From positions 62,001 to 126,000 of the forward strand of contig CALGTD010000138.1 of assembly GCA_937901895.1 (NCBI GenBank): a DNA stretch of 64,000 bases, written 5' to 3'. The translations under genes were made by a program, and so were the position numbers. Within the stretch, counting starts at the first letter, position 1; the number at the start of each line of letters is the position of its first letter. Under the pieces are notes generated by a model. That model was not told the origin of the DNA. It worked only from the letters and a program-made list of their open reading frames with translations, and ran no database searches. This DNA comes from an uncultured Spartobacteria bacterium. Its GTDB lineage: Bacteria; Verrucomicrobiota; Verrucomicrobiia; Chthoniobacterales; JAATET01. Shown one piece after another: positions 54,794 to 63,080 of the stretch.

Positions 54794-55162
54794 AGGTTGA
54801 TGTCAGGGGAATGAGGTGGGGTTGACCCGGACGTCCTTGGGGGAATCCGGCGTTTCCCTCATGTGTATGAAAACGAGTGGATGCCGTCTTTGCGTAGCTT
54901 GCTTACGTTTGGCGTGGATTGCGAAAATCTGCAGCCCACTTCAAAAAGGGTGGCCAAAACCATTGCATTTTGGCGGTGGATTCTGATCGTCGCTGGGCTT
55001 CATAGTTGCGACGCCGAATGAGGAATCCTCCCCCGTTTCTCCAGTTGCGTGTCTGCCGGGCAAAGTCGCTGACGCATGCCTTTGCGGATTCGACGACCGG
55101 AGTCCGAATGCCGTCACCCGGCGGTTCCGGCAGCGGACGTCTGCAGATCAACGACTGATCCC
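54794..55162. other. Intergenic region between divergent PEP-CTERM and halogenase genes
   Basis: This 369-bp stretch holds no gene I can support. It contains the leader of the minus-strand PEP-CTERM gene, including the conserved element at 54884-54902 and a second block, CCGGATTCCCCCAAGG, at 54850-54835. The start region of the plus-strand halogenase gene is also here. I see no clear terminator or repeat otherwise. Confidence 0.6.
54884..54902 (-). promoter_or_regulatory. Conserved 19-nt upstream element, copy 2
   Basis: Minus-strand GCAAGCTACGCAAAGACGG ends 91 bp before the start at 54793. It matches the element before the paralogue at 18 of 19 positions, although most of the surrounding leader has diverged. 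Confidence 0.6.
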
Positions 55163-56650
55163 ATGCGCATCCAGAAAATCATCGTCCTCGGCGGCGGCAG
55201 TGCCGGATTGATCGCCGCAATCACCCTCAAGCGAATGCTCCCCATGCTGGACGTGCGGGTGATCCGCAGCAAGGAGATCGGCGTGATCGGTGTGGGCGAG
55301 GGAACCACCCCCGGCTTCCTCACACACTTTCACGATTGTTTGCGCATTACCCACCGCGAGTTTCACGAGCGGGCAAACCCGACGTGGAAGCTCGGATTGC
55401 GCATGCTGTGGGGACCGCGGAAGGAGTTTCACTATACCTTCGCTCCGGGGCTCACCGCCTTTACGCCGGGCCTTCCGCGGAACAACGCCTACTTTTGCGA
55501 GGTGGACTTCACCGACGCGAATCCCGATTCGGCGTTGATGAAGCGGAACCGGATCTTCCCGCGCGATGCGAACGGTCAGCCGGACATCGCCTTCCGCGAT
55601 CTGGCCTACCACATCGAGAATGTGAGCCTTGTCGGGTATCTCGAGTGGCGTGCGGAGGCGGACGGTGTCACGCTCGAGGACGCGAAGGTCGTCGAGGTCG
55701 GGCGCGACGAGGATCGCGTGACGCATCTCACGCTCGAGGATGGCCGCCAGGCGGAGGGCGATTTCTACGTCGATGCCTCCGGCTTCCGCTCGCAACTCCT
55801 TGGGCGGACCATGGAGGAACCGTTCGTCGATTTTTCGGACACGCTTTTTTGTGATCGCGCAGTTGCCGGCCCCCGGGAACGGGAGCCCGACGAGCCCATC
55901 CGCCCCTACACGACCGTCGAGACGATGGACCACGGATGGTGCTGGAGGATCGACCACGAGAACCACGTCAATCGCGGCTACGTCTACTCGTCGGCATTTG
56001 TTTCCGACGACGAAGCGGAGGCGGAATTCCGCCGCAAAAACCCCGCGATCGAGTCCACGCGACGGATTGTGTTCCGCTCCGGCACCTACCGCCGGACGTG
56101 GGTGGGAAATGTTTGTGCCATCGGAAACGCCGCCGGTTTTGTCGAGCCGCTCGAGGCCACCGCGCTGGGCGTGTTGTGCGCGCACTCGAAGAATCTCGCG
56201 GTGTGCCTGTGGGAATCCGCACTCGATCCCTCACCGACCGTGATGAAGATCTACAACGATTTTGCGCGCACGGAGTGGTGCGACATCCGCGACTTCCTAG
56301 CGGTGCACTACCGGTTCAACACGCTGCTCGACACGCCGTTCTGGAAGCATTGCCGGGAGAACACGCCGTTGCATTCCGCGGAGCCGTTGCTGGAGTTTTA
56401 TCGCGAGAATGGTCCGAGTCCGCTCGCAAACAACACGATCTTCAAAGGCCTGCATCAGTTCGGTCTCGAGGGCTACTACTCGATGTTCCTCGGGATGAAG
56501 GTGCCGCACGATCGCAAATACTCCGCGACACCGGATGAGCGGATTCGCTGGGACAAGGTAAAGGCCGAATGGGTCGCCCGCGCCCGGAACGCCCTCACGG
56601 TGCGTGAAGGGCTCGACATCCTGCGCCAGCCTAATGTTCGCTGGGAGTGA
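55163..56650 (+). CDS. Flavin-dependent tryptophan-halogenase-family protein
   Basis: The protein has 495 residues from MRIQKIIVLG. The FAD-binding GGGSAG motif is at residues 10-15, GVGEGTTPGFL follows, and the active-site Lys is kept (Lys76 in TWKLGLRM). The hallmark WxWxIP reads W259-C-W261-R-I263-D264, so the proline is changed to Asp. The AGFVEPLEATAL segment that holds the catalytic Glu region is intact. True halogenases need a flavin reductase and free or carrier-bound substrate; neither that nor a biosynthetic cluster is nearby. It may halogenate an unknown aromatic or serve as a related flavin monooxygenase. Confidence 0.88.
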   Translation: MRIQKIIVLGGGSAGLIAAITLKRMLPMLDVRVIRSKEIGVIGVGEGTTPGFLTHFHDCLRITHREFHERANPTWKLGLRMLWGPRKEFHYTFAPGLTAFTPGLPRNNAYFCEVDFTDANPDSALMKRNRIFPRDANGQPDIAFRDLAYHIENVSLVGYLEWRAEADGVTLEDAKVVEVGRDEDRVTHLTLEDGRQAEGDFYVDASGFRSQLLGRTMEEPFVDFSDTLFCDRAVAGPREREPDEPIRPYTTVETMDHGWCWRIDHENHVNRGYVYSSAFVSDDEAEAEFRRKNPAIESTRRIVFRSGTYRRTWVGNVCAIGNAAGFVEPLEATALGVLCAHSKNLAVCLWESALDPSPTVMKIYNDFARTEWCDIRDFLAVHYRFNTLLDTPFWKHCRENTPLHSAEPLLEFYRENGPSPLANNTIFKGLHQFGLEGYYSMFLGMKVPHDRKYSATPDERIRWDKVKAEWVARARNALTVREGLDILRQPNVRWE

Positions 56651-56668
56651 AGCTCCCGGTGCCGGGAA

Positions 56669-57271
56669 TTACGGCCGGAACACGCGCGTCTGGCCCGTGT
56701 AGGGATTCACGCGGATGGTGTAGAAATTTTTCGGGAATCCATCATCCGCCCCGGATGGTCCGCGGTTCATCAATGTGACAAACCAGCCGCCGGACTTGGT
56801 GGGATCCAGGTCCGTCGAGCCATCGGGCAGGAATCGAAATCCCACATAGCTCGCATTCTGGCCGGATACCGTGTCCGATCCCATGTCACGCGAGTCGGCG
56901 ATCAGCGTGCTGTAGGTCGCCGAGTCGGAGATCATCACGTTTTCGTGCAGGCGGTTCAGCTTCGTAATGGGCTTGAACGTGCCGTCTTCGTTCTGCGCCA
57001 TGATCTGCACCGCGCAAAATTCCTCTTCGGTGTTGGGCGGGACGCCGGGCATTTTGTAGAACCGCACGACGACGGGCTGGTTTCGCGCGACGGCGGCCTG
57101 TCGTGCCGATGAGATCAGATCTCCGACCATCTGGCCCGATTGCGCCAGCGTCGAGCCTCGCAGCGCCTGATCGGCGGTGGGCACCAGAAAGCCGAGAATG
57201 ATCGAAACGATGAGCACCACCAGGAGGAGCTCAACCAATGAAAAAGCCGGGGATCCGGAACGTCGGATCAT
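56669..57271 (-). CDS. Verru_Chthon cassette protein D (pseudopilin)
   Basis: The protein has 200 residues. The class III signal FSLVELLLVVLIVSIILGFL follows a short basic leader (MIRRSGSPA), with Glu at mature position 5. The rest has GQMVGDLISSARQAAVARNQ, typical of GspH-like minor pseudopilins. Cassette protein D is the last gene of the Verru_Chthon set. Its ATG overlaps the stop of cassette protein A (4 bp), and it is convergent with the halogenase (18-bp gap, holding a small TCCCGG/CCGGGA hairpin). Confidence 0.9.
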   Translation of the reverse strand: MIRRSGSPAFSLVELLLVVLIVSIILGFLVPTADQALRGSTLAQSGQMVGDLISSARQAAVARNQPVVVRFYKMPGVPPNTEEEFCAVQIMAQNEDGTFKPITKLNRLHENVMISDSATYSTLIADSRDMGSDTVSGQNASYVGFRFLPDGSTDLDPTKSGGWFVTLMNRGPSGADDGFPKNFYTIRVNPYTGQTRVFRP

Positions 57272-60200
57272 GGTTTGAACTCCTTCGAACTGATCGTGCG
57301 ATATTTGTAGTAGCGGTTGAGCCGGTTGCTGGGATCGTCCAGAGAGACGCTGGCGAAGTCCACGTTGGCGCTGTTGACCGCGTTTGGATCGAGATAGCGC
57401 TCCACCTGGAACGAGCCGCGGAATTCGCCGGTCACGAGGTCCGTGGTGCCCGACCCGGACGGATCGACGAAGGCACCGGGCGGGGTGTTCGGGCTCTTCT
57501 TGAGAGCCTGCACACGGACATGCACCGTGTAGCTGTTGGATTTGGTGGTCAGGCGGGGGTAGATGCGGCCGTAGGGTTCCTCGCGGAGATTGTCACCCGT
57601 GGCGAGGAATCGATCCCACCACCGGGCGACGGCGTTTCCAATGAAGTCGATTTCGTCGGTTCCGCTGCCGAAGGTTGGGGCGTTCGCGCCCGCAGGATAG
57701 GTGAGCGAGTAACCCGGTGTGCGGAGTTGCTGGGGCACGAGAAACAGGTCGCAAATCTCACTGGCCGAGCGGAACAGGTCGCCCTTGTTGAAACGCGCCT
57801 CGAACTGCCTGAGGGTTCCGGTCGACTCGTCGAGATTGATGCCGTAGCGGATCTGGGTCGTCCACCCCTGGCGGTCGTTGATGCCTGCGGATTTGTAGGC
57901 ATTGTCGTCGTTGGGTTCCGTGGGTGCGCCGGTGGGAATCGCCGTGAGACGCTCGTTCTTCAAAACACCGCGGATCGCCGTGCTCCGATGGATGTAGGTA
58001 AAGGGAGCGATCTGGTAATTCATGTTCACCTTGCCCGCCGTCGACATCGGCTCACTGATCGGGTAGCCCTCGACGATCGGCATTGTGAAAAGGTCGAGGA
58101 ATGCGTGGTCCGGCGGCTCGCTATACGGAGGATAGGGGTTTTTGCCGTCGCTTGATCGTCCGAAGCCGGGATGTGCGAGCGTCGACGCATGCGAGGTGCT
58201 CTGGACATTTCCCGTAGTCTGCGCGGCGGGATTCGGACAGAACAGCAGCGTTCTCCACGGTTGCATGTCGTCCGGGGAGTTCGGAGCCACCATCGTGGCC
58301 AGAGACCCGAACGAAACGGCCGACGCGATTTGCCGGTTCGGTGAGAAGGTGGCTCCCGTTTCATTGCCCCAATCGCCTCTGCCGAAGTATCCGCCGACAA
58401 TGACGCGCCCGTCTCCGACAGCCAGCTCGTAGCTGCCGGTTGCGGTGTTGGAATTTCCCTGATCGGGGTAGTTGATGTAGGGGCCGTCGGAGGTCGTTCC
58501 CAGGCCGGTGTCCCAATCCCCGTAGCCGAGAATCTGCCCGCTCTTGGTCCGGATGTATGCGCCGTCGAGTCCGTAGGGGACGGAGGGAACGGCATCACGT
58601 TGGAGGATGCCGGTGAGCATCGAGATCAGGGAACCACCGGTCATCATGGTTCCCTTCCGACCGGTTCCCGGACTGTGGTTGTATTCCCCCTCGTTGGTCT
58701 GCGTGGCGTAGGCCCCGAACTGCCCGCGGAAAACGAGCTCGTCGCTGCGAAGGCTCTCCGCAAATCGCTGGTTGTAGCTCCTCAGGCCGCCGGTGTCGGT
58801 GAGCTGCGGGTCGTAGACCAGGGAGGCGCGGGTGTCGTTGCTGACGAGCAGCCGCTGGGTGGGATTCCAGTCGTAAAAGGGATGCCTGACAAAGAGTGGA
58901 TGCTGATTGGAGGTGTTGTCCTTCATCACCAGGGCGAGAGCGCGCTGGTCGCCCCAGAGGGGGGCCTTGATATTGGGCTCCATGCCGCGAACCACATCGC
59001 CACGTCCAGTCGGAGGGTTCGAGTTGTTCGCTGTCTGCACGGCGCTCCAATTGCCGGGAACCTTTCGAATCAGCGTGTCCTTGATGTCCACAGCGCTGCG
59101 AATGGCCGGGATGCGGGTGTTGAAATCGTAGTAGACGTTGGCGACCTTCTCCGGCGCGGGAATGATCGCCGGTTCCTGCAGCACCGCTTTCCCGATGGGG
59201 TCGAAACTGGTGTTGCGGAAATCGAAGACCAGCTCCTGCAGCGGGGTGCTGCTGTCGTTTGGTCCGTAGATGCGGATGGTGACGCGACCGCCTGTGAGCG
59301 AAACGGTGGAGGCACCCTCGGCCAGCGGAATGGCTCCCGAGCTTTGGAAGGGATACTCGTTTGCCGTCCTCGGAACGACATTCGTGTCACTCGCCCTGCG
59401 GTAGAACATTAAACGCGTGGCGGGATAGGCCGTGCTTCCGGAGGGCAGCAGCCCGGGAAACAGCCGGATCAGGCTTTCCGGTGCACTAAGCTGAAAAGCG
59501 TCGCAAGTCATCCTCGCGTTTGCAGGCATCTGGAGCGACTGGCCGTTCACCTGGAAGCCTTCAAGACCGTCGATCTCGATGGTGAAGTTCGGATTGATCG
59601 GGGGAAGACCCGGTGACGGGCAGTAGGGTTCCACCACGAACATGGCCTTGATGGCGGCTTGATTGACTCGATACAGAACCAGAGCGGCCTCGCTGATGGT
59701 AATGAACCGACCGAAGCCCCGGGTATCGTTTCCGGAAGACCCATCCCTGGAGAGAGTCAGTGGAACGACCTGTCCGGATCCTGGTTTGCCGGCGGGCGGA
59801 ACGAAGTGATAGGGTGGGTTGCCTGCGGTCGAGGTGATGTTGATTCCCGAGCGGATGAAGTCGACCATTTCGGTGAGGATCTGGTCGCGATAGATGCCCG
59901 GATATTTCGCGCTGAGCTGGCCGCCGAGACCAGGAATGGGGCGATCGGTCAGCTTCTGGAGGTAGTTGTAGAGCTGTTTGTTCCGGGGATATTTGTCCCA
60001 GTCGGTCGTGGAACTCTGGCTCGTATTCCGGAAGGCGCTGACATCGGGGGAGGCTCCAGGAACCACGGTGCGCTGGAAGAAGTATGGCCATCCTTTGAAG
60101 GTCGAGCAAAACGCGATGAGCTTGTCCTTTGCGTTTTGGACGTTCGGATCCAGAGGCCAAAGGGAGATTCGCGGGAGATTGAACAGGTTCACCTCCGGGG

Positions 60201-61452
60201 CACGGCTGTGGGCCGTGAGGAAAAACCGCGCCTGCTCGAGGAATTCGTTGTCGATCGCGGGATCGTTCTCCTGTCGGCTGGCGCCTGAGGATTTTGCCTT
60301 GAAAATGAACTCGTCCACCGATGCGTAGAGGCGGTCCGCATCATAGTTCACCACCTGGTTTGCGTTCGGGGTGCGGGTGCCGCCGTTCGAGCCGCCGCCG
60401 GTCACGCGGGGTATCAGATCGTAGTAGGGGAGACGGCTCGAGTAGGTCGACCCGGTAAGCCAGTCGGGAACCCCGTTTGTATTTGCGGGGATGGGAAAGA
60501 TCGACCCAAGCACGGGACTCAGGGAGGTGGCGGCGGGGTGTCCGGGGAACGTGGGGAACTCGTTCTGGGCCGGGATGTTTCGCGATAGGTCCTTCTCCAG
60601 TTTGGAGGTCGTGTAGGGTCGGCCCCAATAGGCACCCTCGGAGGCGGTGTTGATGTTCAGTTTGCAGGTATCGTCGTCCGTCCAGAAGGCAACACGCCCC
60701 ACGATCGGGTTCTCATTGCTGGCCCCGGGGACAGAGCCGCCGCTTCCGGCCGGGGCGATGGTGCCGTCTTTCAGGACATACAGCCATCGGACGGGCATTG
60801 GAACGGGGTTGTTGTCCGGGGCGATGGAGCCCCCGGAGCTCCAGTCCGTCTCGATTCCGAAGCCTTCGATCGAGGCCTCGTAGGTGAGCACCGATTTCCC
60901 AGCATACTGGCCCGACACCAGGTTGTTGCCGCTGATGATCGGAAAATGGGCGGCATATTTCCGGTTGTCGCCGGGACGGGAAACGTTTCCGTTGGGGTCC
61001 TCGACGAGGACCGGACTGTTGAGGTCCGTGAATTCCGCCGGCCTCGACTTCCAGTCCGTCGGGACATCCGAAAGCAGGTCGCTCTCGGAAGAGAAGCTTC
61101 CGTTCACGACCATCTGATCGGACGAGTAAAGCTTGTAGGCCTCGACGGGGGAGCCCGCATCGTCCCAGGTGCGAATCATTCCGGGTTGAGAGGCCCACGC
61201 GACGATTTTCCCGTCGGGACTGACGCCTTCGGTGGCCTTTTGGATCTGCGCAACCGCCAGACTCTGCACGGAATCCGCGAGCATTCGCACGCGGGTCCGT
61301 TCGGCGTAACTGTCTGCAGAAACGGTCTCCGTCCGCACATCGAAGAAAAAGCTCACCACGAGAATGCTGAGCAAAACGACGATGAGGAGCACCATCACCA
61401 GTGCGACACCGGAATTGCGGTGTCGATTGAGATTCGGGATCGGTCGGGCCAT
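57268..61452 (-). CDS. Verru_Chthon cassette protein A (very large pilin-like protein)
   Basis: The protein has 1394 residues. The N-terminus (about residues 1-70) reads NSGVALVMVLLIVVLLSILV followed by helical VRMLADSVQSLAVAQIQKAT, the pattern of PilX/GspK-type proteins that cap pseudopili. The remaining 1300 residues are a large extracytoplasmic domain rich in Pro, Gly, Tyr, Asn and Ser. It is characteristic of the Verru_Chthon cassette A family found in Verrucomicrobium and Chthoniobacter. There is no recognisable enzymatic motif. It starts 4 bp after gene C and overlaps gene D. A role in a dedicated secretion or surface-assembly pseudopilus is plausible; the function is undescribed. Confidence 0.92.
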   Translation of the reverse strand: MARPIPNLNRHRNSGVALVMVLLIVVLLSILVVSFFFDVRTETVSADSYAERTRVRMLADSVQSLAVAQIQKATEGVSPDGKIVAWASQPGMIRTWDDAGSPVEAYKLYSSDQMVVNGSFSSESDLLSDVPTDWKSRPAEFTDLNSPVLVEDPNGNVSRPGDNRKYAAHFPIISGNNLVSGQYAGKSVLTYEASIEGFGIETDWSSGGSIAPDNNPVPMPVRWLYVLKDGTIAPAGSGGSVPGASNENPIVGRVAFWTDDDTCKLNINTASEGAYWGRPYTTSKLEKDLSRNIPAQNEFPTFPGHPAATSLSPVLGSIFPIPANTNGVPDWLTGSTYSSRLPYYDLIPRVTGGGSNGGTRTPNANQVVNYDADRLYASVDEFIFKAKSSGASRQENDPAIDNEFLEQARFFLTAHSRAPEVNLFNLPRISLWPLDPNVQNAKDKLIAFCSTFKGWPYFFQRTVVPGASPDVSAFRNTSQSSTTDWDKYPRNKQLYNYLQKLTDRPIPGLGGQLSAKYPGIYRDQILTEMVDFIRSGINITSTAGNPPYHFVPPAGKPGSGQVVPLTLSRDGSSGNDTRGFGRFITISEAALVLYRVNQAAIKAMFVVEPYCPSPGLPPINPNFTIEIDGLEGFQVNGQSLQMPANARMTCDAFQLSAPESLIRLFPGLLPSGSTAYPATRLMFYRRASDTNVVPRTANEYPFQSSGAIPLAEGASTVSLTGGRVTIRIYGPNDSSTPLQELVFDFRNTSFDPIGKAVLQEPAIIPAPEKVANVYYDFNTRIPAIRSAVDIKDTLIRKVPGNWSAVQTANNSNPPTGRGDVVRGMEPNIKAPLWGDQRALALVMKDNTSNQHPLFVRHPFYDWNPTQRLLVSNDTRASLVYDPQLTDTGGLRSYNQRFAESLRSDELVFRGQFGAYATQTNEGEYNHSPGTGRKGTMMTGGSLISMLTGILQRDAVPSVPYGLDGAYIRTKSGQILGYGDWDTGLGTTSDGPYINYPDQGNSNTATGSYELAVGDGRVIVGGYFGRGDWGNETGATFSPNRQIASAVSFGSLATMVAPNSPDDMQPWRTLLFCPNPAAQTTGNVQSTSHASTLAHPGFGRSSDGKNPYPPYSEPPDHAFLDLFTMPIVEGYPISEPMSTAGKVNMNYQIAPFTYIHRSTAIRGVLKNERLTAIPTGAPTEPNDDNAYKSAGINDRQGWTTQIRYGINLDESTGTLRQFEARFNKGDLFRSASEICDLFLVPQQLRTPGYSLTYPAGANAPTFGSGTDEIDFIGNAVARWWDRFLATGDNLREEPYGRIYPRLTTKSNSYTVHVRVQALKKSPNTPPGAFVDPSGSGTTDLVTGEFRGSFQVERYLDPNAVNSANVDFASVSLDDPSNRLNRYYKYRTISSKEFKP

Positions 61453-61456
61453 GGAC

Positions 61457-62527
61457 TTAATTCAGAGTCGTCTTTGCTCCACGCAGACTGACGTCGGTGG
61501 TGAGAATGCGGTAGTTCAGCTTCAGGTCGGCAAGGTGACGCTCGAGTTCCTCGAGGTCGCTCTCGAAGCTTGCCGGGTTGTTGAAAAGGCCGGATGGAAT
61601 GAAGTTCGGAGTCCCGGAACCGTGCATCCGTTCGTAACGTTCCGCGGAGGCTTCGTCGATGGTCACCATCGTGACCTGCACGAGGGGCGGAAGCTGATTT
61701 TTGACCAGGGAGTTTCCGCCGTTCAGATACCCCTTCGAATCGAAGGCATAGCTCGACTCGACGGCCGCCCCCACCGAGGAAGTGCTGTCGGCGGTGGAAA
61801 CCCTCGGGCGCAGAATGAGCGCGATCACGTTGTCCGCGAGGATGAACGTGGACGGGTTGGTGTTGTCCGGCGGGGTGATCGCCTCGTTGAACCAATTATA
61901 CGGCTTGCTGAAGCTCTCCTCGTAGATGCTGAGTTCCTCGGACGGCTGATTCATCTCGACCAGCCGGTAGCGTGAGCGTTGCGGCACCCGCCCGCGCAGA
62001 AATGGGGGGATTTCCGAATCGTCGCTGAGGTATTCAATGTAGAAGCCCATCGCGTTCAGAAGCCGGTTCAGGCCGCGATACTGCGGAGAATTGCTTCCCA
62101 CCAATCCCGCCGGGGAGACAAAGAAAACCGCATGGGTGGGGGTGTCACCCGAGGCACTGGAAATCAGGTCCGATGCGTCTCCCATGACGAAGTGGAGGTC
62201 CGACGCCCAGTCGTATTTCTCCACCGGGAAATCTCCGCTGACGACATTGCCCCCCTTGCGCGCCCAGTCGGTGCGGCTTTCGTCGCTCGAGGAATAGTAG
62301 TCGAGATAGGTGTCGAGGGTGGCCTGGCTGAGCTGGCGCGTCAGGCGCTCGAAGCCCGCCCGGGCGGCCTGGAAGGCCTCCACGCGCGAACGGTTGCGCC
62401 GCCAGATGTCACTGGTATGCCCCAGAACCCGGAAAAGAATGGTTGCCAGCAGCGCCAGGATCGTGAGCGTCACAAGGAGCTCCACGAGCGTGAACGCGCG
62501 CGGTGTGCGGAAAAATTTACGACCCAT
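61457..62527 (-). CDS. Verru_Chthon cassette protein C (pseudopilin)
   Basis: The protein has 356 residues from MGRKFFRTPR. The prepilin leader FTLVELLVTLTILALLATIL has the usual Glu5 and a long helix (RNRSRVEAFQAARAGFERLT), like GspJ-type minor pseudopilins. The C-terminal domain of about 280 residues has no other motif I recognise. The start at 62527 overlaps the stop of cassette protein B by 11 bp, which supports this start over the upstream Met at 62569. Gene A follows after 4 bp. Confidence 0.92.
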   Translation of the reverse strand: MGRKFFRTPRAFTLVELLVTLTILALLATILFRVLGHTSDIWRRNRSRVEAFQAARAGFERLTRQLSQATLDTYLDYYSSSDESRTDWARKGGNVVSGDFPVEKYDWASDLHFVMGDASDLISSASGDTPTHAVFFVSPAGLVGSNSPQYRGLNRLLNAMGFYIEYLSDDSEIPPFLRGRVPQRSRYRLVEMNQPSEELSIYEESFSKPYNWFNEAITPPDNTNPSTFILADNVIALILRPRVSTADSTSSVGAAVESSYAFDSKGYLNGGNSLVKNQLPPLVQVTMVTIDEASAERYERMHGSGTPNFIPSGLFNNPASFESDLEELERHLADLKLNYRILTTDVSLRGAKTTLN

Positions 62528-63080
62528 TGTCGGCGAGAAACGCGATGAATTCTGAGGACTGCGCTTCAAGCGCCTGGTTTCGCAATTCCTCTGCCGGCGA
62601 CCCTTTCAACTGCCGACTGGGGTCGCGGACGACGCGCACCCGCACTTTTGCCAGCCGGTCGTTGAGACCTCCCGCGGAACTGCCGGGGATCCGGGTGCCT
62701 TCATCGATGAGAACGCACGCCGAAAATACGGAATCCTGTGCCGAGCTTTCGAGCGGCTGTCCATCTCCGTCGAAATAGAAGTAGCCGCTTTCCAGGGAAG
62801 CCTTCTGCGACCAGTCGGTTTGCTGCGCCATTCCGATGAGACGTTGGGCGATCTGCGCGGAAACCGTGCGATCCGAGGCACTTCGCGCCAGCGAAAGGCC
62901 GGATCCCAGGAGACCCAGCAAAACGGACAGGCAAAATCCAACGATGCCGAGAGCGATCGTGACTTCGATCAGCGAGAAGCCGTGTTGTCGCGCGCGCAGT
63001 GGCTTTCGCACAACGCGTGTTCTGAAATGCCCGCAATCATCGAATGGAAGGGTGTTCTGGGTGGTCGTCATTGGAGGCAT
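62517..63080 (-). CDS. Verru_Chthon cassette protein B (pseudopilin)
   Basis: The protein has 187 residues from the Met at 63080 (a second Met 9 bp later is equally possible). The leader is longer than usual: about 33 residues with basic RKPLRARQHG before FSLIEVTIALGIVGFCLSVL. The body has AQIAQRLIGMAQQTDWSQKA and a GspI-like pattern. It is the first gene of the B-C-A-D cassette. The only space for a promoter is the gene-free region to the right. Confidence 0.88.
   Translation of the reverse strand: MPPMTTTQNTLPFDDCGHFRTRVVRKPLRARQHGFSLIEVTIALGIVGFCLSVLLGLLGSGLSLARSASDRTVSAQIAQRLIGMAQQTDWSQKASLESGYFYFDGDGQPLESSAQDSVFSACVLIDEGTRIPGSSAGGLNDRLAKVRVRVVRDPSRQLKGSPAEELRNQALEAQSSEFIAFLADNGS

Noticed and set aside
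54903..55151. 82-codon minus-strand frame between the PEP-CTERM and halogenase genes
   Set aside because: Arg/Trp-rich composition, no ribosome-binding site and no family resemblance. It covers the promoter region.
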